This document shows, one piece after another, positions 1-9,194 of a stretch of 64,000 nt of DNA. How positions within the stretch are numbered: the stretch's first letter is position 1; every line of letters begins with the position of its first letter. Below the pieces are notes generated by a model. The model was not told the origin of the DNA. It saw only the letters and a list, made by a program, of their open reading frames with translations, and did not search any database. The DNA is from Rhizobium sp. BG4 (GTDB taxonomy: Bacteria > Pseudomonadota > Alphaproteobacteria > Rhizobiales > Rhizobiaceae). A program made the translations under genes and the position numbers. The stretch spans positions 992,001 through 1,056,000 of the forward strand of contig NZ_CP044125.1 of NCBI RefSeq assembly GCF_016864575.1, given 5' to 3'.

Positions 1-14
1 GCGGCCACAGGCAA

Positions 15-3000
15 TTGCGGCGAATTTTCAAGAATACCTGGCTTTCGCTGCTGGTCTCCGGCTTCGTCGCCTTCATGGTCGTCGCTGTCGGCATCACTCT
101 TGATCGCGCCAATACTGCCGCCCATCTGCGCGAACTGCAGATCCGCACCGAAAACGAGACTAACCTGATCCGTGCCCGCATGGCAGCGCAGATCAACATG
201 GACATTACTATCGTCCGTGACCTCTCCAACATGATTTCACTGAGCGCGCGCACCAATGACGAGGAAATGGAGCGGCAGATCAACTGGCTGCTGATCCAGA
301 ATCCGCATTTCCTCAATGTCGCCGTCGCCCCCAATTTCATCGTCAGCAACGTCTATCCGCCACAATCCGACAAGGACCGGATCGGCAAGGACGTGCGCGA
401 GGCGCTGTCGACCATGCAGTCGGTCGGGCGCAATACCGGCGACCAGCAGGCGCGGTTCTACGGCCCGATCAAGACGGCCGAGGGCAAGGATGCCTTTGCG
501 ATCTTCTTCCCGATCTTCGTCAAGGAAAACGGCCAGCGGAAGATCTGGGGCGCCGTCGAGGTCACCATCGACCGCGACATGTTCTATGAAAACACCGGCT
601 TGAAGCCGGCGCGCAACAGCGAGAACCAGGAGCGCTACCCGCATCTCGATCACCTGTCGATCGCGGTGCGCGATCTCGGCACGGCTGCTGCCGATACCGC
701 CCTGCCCTTCTTCGGCAATACCGATGTCTTTGACAAACAGCCGCTGCGCCGCAAGATCGCCTTTGCCGGCGGCCGCTGGGAACTCTCGGCTGTGCCGACC
801 ACCGGCTGGAACGAGGCGCCGGCGAACCAGTCGCAGCTGCGCGTCATCATCATCACCGCGGGATGCGTCATCATCATCCCGATCTTCTTCGCCACGCTGC
901 TGCTCGGCGAGCGCAACCGCAACATCTCGCAGCTCGAACGCCGCGAAGCAAAGCTTCTGGAGCTCTCGCAGCGCCTGAACCTGGCGCTCGATTCGTCCAA
1001 CATCGGCATCTGGGAGCTCGAAGAAGGGGGCCACAGCCTCTATTGGGACGGGCGCGCCTCGGCGCTGCACGGCGAAGCGGCAGGCGAAGGCAGCCATCCG
1101 CTGGAAAACTGGTTCTCGCGGATCGCTCCCGACGACCGCCACATTGCCGAGATGCACTTCTTCAACTGCAGCGTTGCCGGGGCTTCCTGCACCGCGCAGT
1201 ACCGCATCCTTCTCGATGACGGCACGGTCCGCTACCTGCGCTCCGTCGGCTCCTTCTATACCGATGCCGGTGGCGTCGGCCGCACGATCGGCATCGTCGC
1301 CGACGTGACGACGGATGCGGAAGCGGCCGAAACGCTGCGTCACGCCAAGGATGTCAGCGACATCAAGAATGCCGAGCTGGAACTGGCGCTGGACGAAATC
1401 TCGCGGCGCGAGGCGCAGCTCACCGAAATCTCCGGCAAGCTCGACCTGGCGCTCGACGCCTATCAGTGCGGCATCTGGGACGCGACCTGCGGTGAGAAGG
1501 GCTCGCTCTGGGACGAGCGCATGCACGAGCTCTACGGCCTGCCGGCGCAGTACGGCTTCGTTCCCGAAGAGCTCTGGCTTTCGCGCGTGCATCCCGACGA
1601 CCGGGCTGCCGCCGTCGAGAGTGCGCGCTACTTCAAGCAGCCGGGCGATACCCATACGCTGATCTGCCGCGTTCCCTGCGACGATGGCAGCGTCCGCTAC
1701 GTGCGCTCGACCGGCAAGGTGCACCAGACGCCGTCTGGCACCACGAAAATCATCGGCGTCGCCTTCGACGTGACGGAAGATTCCCTGCTGACCGCCGAAC
1801 TGAAGGCGGCCAAGGACGAGGCGGTCGCCAAGAATATCGAGCTGGAGCTCGCCAAGAACCGCATCGAGCACAATTCGCTGCATGACCCGCTGACCGGCCT
1901 CGCCAACCGCCGCAAGATCGACATCGCGCTTGAAAGCCTGACGGTCGATGCCCGCTCGCAGCGCCAGAAATTCGCAATCCTGCATATCGACCTCGACCGC
2001 TTCAAGGAAATCAACGACACGCTCGGCCATGCGGCGGGTGACGCTATGCTGGTCCATGCATCGAAGGTTCTGTCGAAGAACGTGCGCGGCAGCGATCTCG
2101 TGGCGCGTATCGGCGGCGACGAGTTCGTGATCCTGGCGCATGACGTCAGCGACGTCGATATGGCGGAGCTTGCCGGACGCGTCATCGAGGAGATGCGCCA
2201 ACCGATCGATTTTCAGGGCTTCTCCTGCCGCTGCGGCGTCTCGATCGGCATTGCACTGGCGAACGGCATCCATGTCGATGCGCGCAAGGTGCTGATCAAT
2301 GCCGATATCGCGCTCTATCGCGCCAAGAGCATGGGCCGGAACCGCTACGAGTTCTTCAACCAGAACCTCCAGGCCGACATCATCAACAACAAGCGCACCG
2401 CCGACGAGATCCTCGCCGGTATCGAGAACAACGAGTTTACCGCCTGGTACCAGCCGCAGTTTTGCGCCCGCACGATGAAGCTCGCCGGTGTGGAAGCGCT
2501 GGTGCGCTGGCACCACCCGACCCGCGGCGTGCTGACGCCCGACAAGTTCCTGCGCATCGCCGACGAGATCAACGTGGTCCAGACGCTCGACAGCATCGTT
2601 CTGGAGACGGCGCTGAAGGACAAAATGCGCTGGACGGCCCATGGCCTCATCGTGCCGCAGGTCTCGGTCAACGTTTCGGCGCGGCGCCTGCATGACGGCA
2701 GCCTGTTCGAGTCGCTCAGCCACCTGCATATCCGCCCGGGCGAACTCTCCTTCGAACTGGTGGAATCGATCTTCCTCGACGAAAGCGAAGACGTCGCCGC
2801 CCAGAACCTCGACCGCATCAAGGCGCTCGGCATCGATATCGAGATCGACGATTTCGGCACCGGCCATACCTCGATCGTCTCGCTCCTGAAGCTGAAGCCG
2901 AAACGGCTGAAGATCGACCGGCAGCTGGTGCAGCCGATCCTGCATTCCTCGCAGGAACGCACGCTGGTGCGCTCGATCATCGACATCGCCCGCTCGCTCG

Positions 3001-3161
3001 GCGTCGAGACGGTGGCCGAAGGCGTCGAGACCATCGACCATGCCGACATGCTGCGCGATCTCGGCTGCGACATGCTGCAGGGCTATGCCTTCTCGCGTCC
3101 CCTCGCCTTCGACGACTTCACGCAGGCAGCGCTCGGCACCGCGTGGCGTCTCGCCTCCTGA
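15..3161 (+). CDS. CHASE1-PAS-PAS-GGDEF-EAL membrane cyclic-di-GMP protein
   Basis: Inner-membrane protein predicted to make and/or degrade cyclic-di-GMP. A membrane segment (about residues 9-27) precedes a periplasmic CHASE1-like sensor (about 45-190) and a second membrane segment (about 277-298). Two PAS-like domains follow (about 316-440 and 470-600), then GGDEF and EAL domains. The GGDEF signature is intact near residue 700. The EAL domain keeps EALVRW, DDFGTG, a Lys-Ile-Asp-Arg segment and AEGVET, so phosphodiesterase activity is plausible, and cyclase activity cannot be excluded. The TTG start at 15 is the first available, and the true start may lie upstream of the window. aroC follows in the same direction but is separated by 162 bp. 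The sensed signal is unknown. Confidence 0.85.
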   Translation: MRRIFKNTWLSLLVSGFVAFMVVAVGITLDRANTAAHLRELQIRTENETNLIRARMAAQINMDITIVRDLSNMISLSARTNDEEMERQINWLLIQNPHFLNVAVAPNFIVSNVYPPQSDKDRIGKDVREALSTMQSVGRNTGDQQARFYGPIKTAEGKDAFAIFFPIFVKENGQRKIWGAVEVTIDRDMFYENTGLKPARNSENQERYPHLDHLSIAVRDLGTAAADTALPFFGNTDVFDKQPLRRKIAFAGGRWELSAVPTTGWNEAPANQSQLRVIIITAGCVIIIPIFFATLLLGERNRNISQLERREAKLLELSQRLNLALDSSNIGIWELEEGGHSLYWDGRASALHGEAAGEGSHPLENWFSRIAPDDRHIAEMHFFNCSVAGASCTAQYRILLDDGTVRYLRSVGSFYTDAGGVGRTIGIVADVTTDAEAAETLRHAKDVSDIKNAELELALDEISRREAQLTEISGKLDLALDAYQCGIWDATCGEKGSLWDERMHELYGLPAQYGFVPEELWLSRVHPDDRAAAVESARYFKQPGDTHTLICRVPCDDGSVRYVRSTGKVHQTPSGTTKIIGVAFDVTEDSLLTAELKAAKDEAVAKNIELELAKNRIEHNSLHDPLTGLANRRKIDIALESLTVDARSQRQKFAILHIDLDRFKEINDTLGHAAGDAMLVHASKVLSKNVRGSDLVARIGGDEFVILAHDVSDVDMAELAGRVIEEMRQPIDFQGFSCRCGVSIGIALANGIHVDARKVLINADIALYRAKSMGRNRYEFFNQNLQADIINNKRTADEILAGIENNEFTAWYQPQFCARTMKLAGVEALVRWHHPTRGVLTPDKFLRIADEINVVQTLDSIVLETALKDKMRWTAHGLIVPQVSVNVSARRLHDGSLFESLSHLHIRPGELSFELVESIFLDESEDVAAQNLDRIKALGIDIEIDDFGTGHTSIVSLLKLKPKRLKIDRQLVQPILHSSQERTLVRSIIDIARSLGVETVAEGVETIDHADMLRDLGCDMLQGYAFSRPLAFDDFTQAALGTAWRLAS

Positions 3162-3323
3162 GCCCATCGTTTCCAAATTGCGGAAACATCATTCTCAGAT
3201 CGGCCCGCATTTCGGCAAAGAAAGGCGTTTGCCCGCCTGGCTTTTTGGCCTATGAGTGACCCCGAATTCTAAAGGTTGGCGCTGCCGGCAACGGTCCGTG
3301 CGGCGCGCATTGGTCGGTACCAC

Positions 3324-4421
3324 ATGTCGCATAATACATTCGGTCATCTTTTCCGCGTCACGACCTGGGGCGAAAGCCATGGGCCGGCCCTCGGCTGCGT
3401 CGTTGACGGCACGCCGCCCGGCCTGCGCTTCAAGCTCGAGGACCTCCAGGTCTGGCTCGACAAGCGTAAGCCCGGCCAGTCGCGTTTCGTCACCCAGCGC
3501 CGCGAGGCCGACCTCGTCAAGGTGCTCTCCGGCGTGATGCTGGACGAGGACGGCGAGACGATGATCTCGACGGGCACGCCGATCTCGATGCTGATCGAGA
3601 ATACCGACCAGCGCTCCAAGGATTACGGCGAGATCGCCCGCCAGTATCGGCCGGGCCATGCCGATTATACCTATGACGTGAAATACGGCATCCGCGACTA
3701 TCGCGGCGGCGGGCGCTCCTCGGCGCGCGAGACCGCGGCCCGTGTTGCCGCCGGCGGCATCGCCCGTCTCGTCGTTCCTGACATGAAGGTGCGTGCCGCC
3801 CTCATCCAGATCGGCAAGCACAAGATCAACCGGCAGAACTGGGATTGGGATCAGGTCGACCAGAACCCGTTCTTTGCGCCTGACGCGGCGATCGTTCCGG
3901 TCTGGGAAGAATATCTCGACGGCATCCGCAAGAACGGCTCGTCCGTCGGCGCCGTCGTCGAAGTCGTGGCCGAAAATGTGCCGGCGGGCTTGGGCGCACC
4001 GATCTATGCCAAGCTCGATCAGGACATCGCCTCGCTGCTGATGTCGATCAACGCCGTCAAGGGTGTCGAGATCGGCAACGGCTTCGGCGCGGCCGAAATC
4101 ACCGGCGAAGAGAATGCCGACGAGATGCGGATGGGCAATGACGGCAAGCCGCTGTTCCTGTCCAACCACGCAGGCGGCATCCTGGGCGGCATTTCCACCG
4201 GCCAGCCGGTCATCGCCCGCTTCGCCATCAAGCCGACCTCGTCGATCCTGACCGAGCGCCAGTCGATCGATGCCGATGGCAAGAATGTCGATGTGCGCAC
4301 CAAGGGCCGTCACGACCCCTGCGTCGGCATCCGCGCCGTGCCGATCGGCGAGGCGATGGTTGCATGCGCCATTGCCGATCACTATCTCCGCGACCGCGGC
4401 CAGACCGGCCGGTTGAAATAG
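3324..4421 (+). CDS. aroC: Chorismate synthase
   Basis: Converts 5-enolpyruvylshikimate-3-phosphate to chorismate, the last step of the shikimate pathway, using reduced FMN. The 365-residue protein begins [10 protein letters not shown] and carries the typical [12 protein letters not shown] segment, the [11 protein letters not shown] segment and the [11 protein letters not shown] block, all hallmarks of the family. I chose the ATG at 3324 rather than the upstream in-frame start at 3276, because family members begin at MS(H/N)NTFG. Only 11 bp separate its stop from ribB, so the two are probably co-transcribed. Length and motifs are normal, with no sign of damage. Confidence 0.97.
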   Translation: MSHNTFGHLFRVTTWGESHGPALGCVVDGTPPGLRFKLEDLQVWLDKRKPGQSRFVTQRREADLVKVLSGVMLDEDGETMISTGTPISMLIENTDQRSKDYGEIARQYRPGHADYTYDVKYGIRDYRGGGRSSARETAARVAAGGIARLVVPDMKVRAALIQIGKHKINRQNWDWDQVDQNPFFAPDAAIVPVWEEYLDGIRKNGSSVGAVVEVVAENVPAGLGAPIYAKLDQDIASLLMSINAVKGVEIGNGFGAAEITGEENADEMRMGNDGKPLFLSNHAGGILGGISTGQPVIARFAIKPTSSILTERQSIDADGKNVDVRTKGRHDPCVGIRAVPIGEAMVACAIADHYLRDRGQTGRLK

Positions 4422-4432
4422 GAATTACCCCC

Positions 4433-5536
4433 ATGCCTTACGATCAGAAGCGTGTCGTCGATGCTATCCGTGCCTTCGAAGCCGGCGAGATCGTTGTCGT
4501 CATGGACGACGACGACCGCGAAAACGAAGGCGACCTGATCGTCGCGGCCGTGCATTGCACGCCGGAGAAGATGGCCTTCATCGTCCGCCACACCTCCGGC
4601 ATCGTCTGCACGCCGATGCCGAAGGAAGAGGCCAAGCGCCTGAACCTGAACGCCATGGTCGCCGAAAACGACTCGGCGCATACGACGGCCTTCACCGTTT
4701 CGGTCGACTTCAAGCACGGCACGACGACGGGCATTTCCGCCGACGACCGGACGCTGACGGTGCGCAACCTCGCCAACCCGAATGTGGGCGCGGCCGATTT
4801 CGTCCGCCCGGGCCACATCTTCCCGCTGATTGCCCGCGAAGGCGGCGTGCTGATGCGCTCCGGCCATACGGAAGCCGCGGTCGACCTCTGCAAGCTCGCC
4901 GGCCTGCCGTTGATCGGTGTGATCAGCGAGCTCGTCAATGACAACGGCACCGTGATGCGCGGCCCCCAGGTGAGCAGCTTTGCGGAAGAACACGGCCTCA
5001 AGCAGGTGTCGGTCGCCGATCTGATCGCCTACCGCCAGCGCAAGGAAACGCTGATCGAGCTCGGCCAGAGCTTCGACATCGAGACCCCGTTCGGCAAGGC
5101 CAAGGCCCATACCTATTCGCTGCCCTGGGATCCGATGCAGCACCTCGCCGTCGTCTTCGGCGACATCCGCGACGGCATCGACATTCCGGTGCGCCTGCAT
5201 CCTGAGAACGTCGCCGAGGACCTGTTCGGCAAGAAGAGCCCTGTCGACCACTATATGCAGAAGATCGCCGAGGAAGGCCGCGGCATCATCGTCTATCTGC
5301 GCGAAGGCTCCGTCGGCGTCGGCCATATCGACAACGGCCGCAAGGCCCGCAGCCAAGGCCGCGAGTCGCACGCCGAGGCAGCAACGCGCGAGAGCGAATG
5401 GCTGGAAATCGGTCTCGGCGCACAGATCCTGAAGGATCTCGGCGTGACCTCGATCAAGCTCTTGACCACCCGCGAGCGGCACTATGTCGGGCTCGAGGGT
5501 TTTGGGATCAAGATCACCAAGACTGAACTCGGCTGA
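4433..5536 (+). CDS. ribB: 3,4-dihydroxy-2-butanone 4-phosphate synthase with degenerate GTP cyclohydrolase II-like domain
   Basis: Makes 3,4-dihydroxy-2-butanone 4-phosphate from ribulose 5-phosphate for riboflavin synthesis. The N-terminal half (about residues 1-205) has the intact synthase motifs: DDDDRENEGD, HTSGIVCTPM, the GTTTGISADDR loop and RPGHIFPL. The C-terminal half (about 215-367) follows the GTP cyclohydrolase II fold pattern. Where active RibA has its three zinc-binding cysteines, this protein reads PVRLHPENVAEDLFG and has none, so that domain is very likely inactive as a cyclohydrolase. The ATG at 4433 has the usual MPYDQKRV start and sits 11 bp after aroC. No FMN riboswitch fits in that gap. 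Confidence 0.93.
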   Translation: MPYDQKRVVDAIRAFEAGEIVVVMDDDDRENEGDLIVAAVHCTPEKMAFIVRHTSGIVCTPMPKEEAKRLNLNAMVAENDSAHTTAFTVSVDFKHGTTTGISADDRTLTVRNLANPNVGAADFVRPGHIFPLIAREGGVLMRSGHTEAAVDLCKLAGLPLIGVISELVNDNGTVMRGPQVSSFAEEHGLKQVSVADLIAYRQRKETLIELGQSFDIETPFGKAKAHTYSLPWDPMQHLAVVFGDIRDGIDIPVRLHPENVAEDLFGKKSPVDHYMQKIAEEGRGIIVYLREGSVGVGHIDNGRKARSQGRESHAEAATRESEWLEIGLGAQILKDLGVTSIKLLTTRERHYVGLEGFGIKITKTELG

Positions 5537-5565
5537 TCACAGCAGATGTGCTTAAACGCCCGCGC

Positions 5566-5916
5566 TCAGGCAGCGATACGCTTGAAGCGGGGGCGGACGT
5601 TGCGCATGTAATATTTGCCCGGCGACTGCGAGGTGACCATGGCGATGACATGCGCCTCGTTGACGCCCTCGAAGGTCCGGTCCTCGCCGTTGCTAAGGCA
5701 GACGCGAAGACGGCCGTCCTGCTGGCTGAAATAAACCGCGTCGATCAGCGCCGACTTTACCGCGACCGGCTTCATCGGCTCTCGCTGTTCGCCCATTGAG
5801 ACAGTTGAGGCCGCCGCGGCACGGGCGTCGCGGCGGTTGCGGATCAGAGCCCTGACCCTGCGGCCCAGGTCGTTCCAAGCCAACCATGCGGCGTATCTGA
5901 TAGGGTGCGTTTTCAT
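5566..5916 (-). CDS. Small KTSC-domain-like protein
   Basis: A 116-residue protein of unknown role. Its N-terminal 45 residues are basic, with several arginines. The C-terminal 65 residues (from about AVKSALIDAVYF to SPGKYYMRNVRPRF) fit the KTSC domain pattern: a serine-containing first strand, a central G-E-D-R-T-F-E-G-V segment and the terminal SPGKYY...R.RF. KTSC proteins are small and often linked to nucleic-acid or ribosome functions, but no activity is established. The start has a weak ribosome binding site, so initiation further downstream is possible. It converges on ribB, with 29 bp between the stops. Confidence 0.6.
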   Translation of the reverse strand: MKTHPIRYAAWLAWNDLGRRVRALIRNRRDARAAAASTVSMGEQREPMKPVAVKSALIDAVYFSQQDGRLRVCLSNGEDRTFEGVNEAHVIAMVTSQSPGKYYMRNVRPRFKRIAA

Positions 5917-6034
5917 GCGCCGATCGTAGGGGAACGGTGTTTAACAAGTTCGGCACGGGCATGGTAAACCGGCGTCAAGATTAACGTCGAGTAATTTCGA
6001 AAAAACTTCTTAAAATTCAATCAATTGGCATTGA

Positions 6035-7225
6035 CTACCCGAGCCATCCGTCAGCAAGGATTACGCGCTCCACGCCGGCAAAGCGGGCGACGCGGTCGAG
6101 CTCGGCAGCAAGCCTGTCGAGACGTCCGGCGGAGCCCCGCACACCCGGCTCAAGCCACAGACGCTTCACATCCAGCGTGCCCTTCTTGCGATCCGCCTTC
6201 ATATCGATGCGGCCGATCAGCTTATCGCCCTCCAGCAGCGGGAAGACGTAGTAGCCGTATTCGCGTTTCGGCTCGGGCACGAAGATCTCGATGCGGTAGA
6301 AGAAGCCGAAGAGGCGTTCGGTGCGGTTGCGGTCGCGGATCATCGGGTCGAAGGGGCTGAGCACGCGGATGCGGGCGGGCGGCTCGGGGAAGTCGGCGAT
6401 CGTCGCCGGAAATTCCGCGAGTGCCCAGGAGGGGCGTGGTTTGCCGCCGAGTGCGGGTTCGATGATGATCTCGGTGAGTTCGTCGCGATGCGCGGTGACC
6501 CAGGCCTTCGCTTCCTCCGGCGAGATCAGCCGCCAGAAGGCCGCTATCTCGCCCGATGTGGCGAAGCCCAGACGCGTCAGCGCGCTGCGGCAGGCCCAGT
6601 CGACAAATTCCTCGCGGCTGACTTCCTGCTCGCGGAACTCGTCGGGGATGACGCGCTCGACGAGATCGTAGATCTTCTGGAAATTCGAGCGCCCGGCGAT
6701 GGCGAACTTGCCGGTGTGCCAGAAATATTCAAGCGCCGTCTTGTTCGGATGCCAGTTCCACCAGCCGCCGGAGACATGATCGTCGGCCTTGATGTCCCGC
6801 GCCAGGATCGCGCCGTTCTTGACGACGCGGTCATAGGTTTCCTCGAAAGCGTGTTCGAAGCCCTCCCCCTGCCACTTGCGCCAGCGCTCGACCAGGACCT
6901 CCTCCTGCTGGACGAACTTATGCTTCCAGTACTTGAAAAAGCTGCTCGGCAGGATCGAGGCGTCATGCGTCCAGTGTTCGAAGAGGGCGCCGTCCTTCTC
7001 CAGCAGCGAGGTCAGGTGTTCGCGGCGATAGGTCTGGTTGCGGGAGAACAGGATCTGGTGGTGGGCACGCTCCACCGTCTGGATGCTGTCGACCTGGACG
7101 AAGCCAAGATCGTGGATGAGCTGCAAAAGCCCGTCCTTGGTCAAGGCGCGGTTGGGCGGAGTACTCAGGCCCTGCTTGGCGATGAAGACGCGGCGGGCAT
7201 CGGCATTCGAGAGCAGATTCGTCAT
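6035..7225 (-). CDS. Winged-helix DNA glycosylase-like protein (AlkX/YcaQ, HTH_42 family)
   Basis: A 396-residue protein of the family once called DUF1006, which includes E. coli YcaQ/AlkX and Streptomyces AlkZ. These winged-helix glycosylases unhook interstrand crosslinks or remove bulky alkylated bases. Supporting features are the HDLGFVQVDSI segment near residue 40, the WTHDASILP segment near 85, the central WNWHPNKTALEYFWHTGK block, and a C-terminal block containing LSPFDPMIRDRNR. The QVD tripeptide matches the Gln-hydrophobic-Asp catalytic motif reported for AlkX rather than the QxQ of AlkZ. It is transcribed divergently from bioM, with 98 bp between the starts. Confidence 0.85.
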   Translation of the reverse strand: MTNLLSNADARRVFIAKQGLSTPPNRALTKDGLLQLIHDLGFVQVDSIQTVERAHHQILFSRNQTYRREHLTSLLEKDGALFEHWTHDASILPSSFFKYWKHKFVQQEEVLVERWRKWQGEGFEHAFEETYDRVVKNGAILARDIKADDHVSGGWWNWHPNKTALEYFWHTGKFAIAGRSNFQKIYDLVERVIPDEFREQEVSREEFVDWACRSALTRLGFATSGEIAAFWRLISPEEAKAWVTAHRDELTEIIIEPALGGKPRPSWALAEFPATIADFPEPPARIRVLSPFDPMIRDRNRTERLFGFFYRIEIFVPEPKREYGYYVFPLLEGDKLIGRIDMKADRKKGTLDVKRLWLEPGVRGSAGRLDRLAAELDRVARFAGVERVILADGWLG

Positions 7226-7323
7226 GACGGCATCATATGCCGGAAAATCTTCCTAGCCACCCGCTTTTGCACTTTTGCCGCCGCCGCTATAGAAGCGAGC
7301 GCCAGAAGGATGAGGGACTGCAT

Positions 7324-7998
7324 TTGGACATCCGTTTCGAAGGGGCTTCGGTCAGCTATGGTACGCGCCAGGCGCTGGCACCGCTGAATTTGCAGCTGAG
7401 CGAAAACCGCATCGGCATCATCGGCCTGAACGGCTCCGGCAAGACCACCTTCGCGCGGCTGATCAACGGGTTGGCCAAGCCGACGACGGGGCGTGTTCTC
7501 GTCAATGGCCGCGATACGGCGGGCGAGCGCGGCGCGCTTTCCGACGTCGGCTTCATCTTCCAGCAGCCGCAGAACCAGATCATCCTGCCAATCGTCAAGG
7601 ACGACATCGCCTTCGGGCTGAAGAGCCGCGGCGTTGCGAAGGGCGAGATCGACGCGAAGGTAGAAGCCGTCCTCTCGCGTTTCGGCGTGGCGCATCTGGC
7701 ACCCCGCCGGGCGCATGAACTTTCCGGCGGCGAATTGCAGATTGCGGCGCTGGCAGCGGTGCTGGTCACCGGGCCTGATATTCTCATCCTCGACGAGCCG
7801 ACGAACCAGCTGGACCTCAAGAACCGGGCGCTGGTGCAACGGTTGATCGAGGGGCTGCCGGAAAATGCGATCGTCATTACCCATGATCTCGAACTGATCG
7901 CCGATTTCGGCCGGGTGCTGGTCTTCCACGAGGGCACGCTTGCCGCCGATGCGCCAGCCGCCGAGGCGATCGCGCGCTACAGGGAGATCGCCGGTTGA
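7324..7998 (+). CDS. bioM: Biotin ECF transporter ATPase BioM
   Basis: ATP-binding subunit of the BioMNY energy-coupling-factor biotin transporter. The sequence shows Walker A (GLNGSGKTT, about residue 38), a Q-loop (FQQPQNQ), the ABC signature LSGGELQ and Walker B (ILILDEPTNQLD). I place the start at the TTG at 7324, after a GAGGG-type ribosome binding site. The longer upstream extension from 7237 is not conserved-looking. Its stop overlaps the bioN start in TGATG, implying translational coupling. The bioM-bioN-bioY order gives the substrate assignment. I saw no clear BioR palindrome upstream. Confidence 0.92.
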   Translation: MDIRFEGASVSYGTRQALAPLNLQLSENRIGIIGLNGSGKTTFARLINGLAKPTTGRVLVNGRDTAGERGALSDVGFIFQQPQNQIILPIVKDDIAFGLKSRGVAKGEIDAKVEAVLSRFGVAHLAPRRAHELSGGELQIAALAAVLVTGPDILILDEPTNQLDLKNRALVQRLIEGLPENAIVITHDLELIADFGRVLVFHEGTLAADAPAAEAIARYREIAG

Positions 7999-8606
7999 TG
8001 CAATCGCTCTATGTCGAGGGAGAGAGCTTCATGCACCGCCTGCCGGCGCGTGCCAAGCTCGCGGTGCTCGCGATCCTCGGCGTCATCCTGTTCATGACGC
8101 GCGACATAGCGCTGTTGTCGCTGGCGGTGCTGGCGACGGCGGCCGTCTATTTCCGGCTCGGCATTCCCCTTGCGCAGGCGCTCGACCGGCTGAAGCCGGT
8201 GCTGCTGACGATCGCCATTGTCGCGCTCTTCAGCCTTGCCTTCAATCCCTGGCATGGCGCGGTCGTGGCGCTGCTGCGGCTGACATCGCTGATGTTCTTT
8301 GCGGCGGCCGTGACCGCCACGACCACGATTGCCGAGTTCATCGACGAGATTACCCTGCTGGCGCGGCCGCTCGAGCGGATCGGGCTGGTGCAGGCCAATG
8401 ATGTCGGTCTCGCCGTCGGGCTTGTCGTGCGTTTCGTGCCTGAAATCCTCGGCCGCTATCAGGCGATCAAGGAAGCGCATGCGGCGCGCGGCATCAAGGT
8501 GCGGCCGGTGACGCTGCTTGCGCCGCTGATCATCCTCACCCTCAGAGATGCGGATAACATTGCCGCGGCGATTGACGCGCGCGGCATTCGGCGGCATGTC
8601 AGTTAA
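7998..8606 (+). CDS. bioN: Biotin ECF transporter transmembrane coupling protein BioN
   Basis: The T component (CbiQ family) that links the BioM ATPase to the BioY substrate-binding protein in the cytoplasmic membrane. The 202-residue protein has several hydrophobic segments (for example around AVLAILGVILFMT and LTIAIVALFSLAF). The C-terminal half contains EAHAARGIK and a final AIDARGIR, matching the two Ala-Arg-Gly-type coupling motifs expected in this family. The ATG at 7998 overlaps the bioM stop by one base. bioY follows 24 bp later, and all three genes run in the same direction. Confidence 0.92.
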   Translation: MQSLYVEGESFMHRLPARAKLAVLAILGVILFMTRDIALLSLAVLATAAVYFRLGIPLAQALDRLKPVLLTIAIVALFSLAFNPWHGAVVALLRLTSLMFFAAAVTATTTIAEFIDEITLLARPLERIGLVQANDVGLAVGLVVRFVPEILGRYQAIKEAHAARGIKVRPVTLLAPLIILTLRDADNIAAAIDARGIRRHVS

Positions 8607-8630
8607 CCGATCGTAAACACGGAGCCCATA

Positions 8631-9194
8631 ATGAGCACCCGCGACCTCGTCTTGTCTGCCCTTTTCGCCGCGATCATCGTGGCGCTCGGCATCCTGCCGC
8701 CGATCACCCTCGGTTTCATCCCGGTGCCGATCACCGCGCAGTCGATGGGCGTGATGATGGCCGGTGTCGTGCTCGGCGCGCGCCGTGGCTCCATCGCCGT
8801 GCTGATTGTCTGGGTGCTCGTCGCCATCGGCCTGCCGGTTCTTTCGGGCGGCCGCGGCGGGCTTGCCGCCTTTGCGGCGCCGACCACCGGCTTCCTGATC
8901 GGCTGGCTGTTTGCCGCCTTCACGACCGGCTATCTCAGCGAGCGTCTCGTCAAGGCCGAGCAGTCCGGTCTCGTCCAGACCGTCGGCTTCTTCCTGTCGG
9001 CGATGATCGGCGGGATCGTCGTTCTCTATGCCTTCGGGATCATCTATCTGGCGATTGCCGGTGGTGTCAGCCTCGAGCAGGCCTTTGTCGGCTCCATGGC
9101 CTTCGTGCCCGGCGATGTCGCCAAGGCCTTCGTCGCAGCCCTCGTCGGCCGTGCCGTCATGGTCGGCTATCCGCTGCTGCCGGTTCGCGCCTAA
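8631..9194 (+). CDS. bioY: Biotin transporter substrate-binding subunit BioY
   Basis: Membrane S component that captures biotin for the BioMNY transporter. The 187-residue protein has about six hydrophobic segments and the family blocks ITAQSMGVMMAGVVLGARRG, GLPVLSGGRGG and FVPGDVAKAFVAA. The last is the characteristic BioY C-terminal motif, with an Asp and Lys near the biotin pocket. It completes the bioMNY operon. Its TAA stop overlaps by three bases the stop of the convergent thioesterase gene. Confidence 0.95.
   Translation: MSTRDLVLSALFAAIIVALGILPPITLGFIPVPITAQSMGVMMAGVVLGARRGSIAVLIVWVLVAIGLPVLSGGRGGLAAFAAPTTGFLIGWLFAAFTTGYLSERLVKAEQSGLVQTVGFFLSAMIGGIVVLYAFGIIYLAIAGGVSLEQAFVGSMAFVPGDVAKAFVAALVGRAVMVGYPLLPVRA

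Noticed and set aside
237..3176. 979-codon open frame on the minus strand
   Set aside because: Antisense to the GGDEF-EAL gene, which has unmistakable motifs. The reverse protein has none.
4422..4432. FMN riboswitch for ribB
   Set aside because: Only 11 bp separate aroC and ribB, and no aptamer motif occurs upstream of aroC.
7226..7323. BioR operator before bioM
   Set aside because: No TTATCKATAA-type palindrome is present. A short CGCT-N5-AGCG repeat near 7288 is not the right motif.
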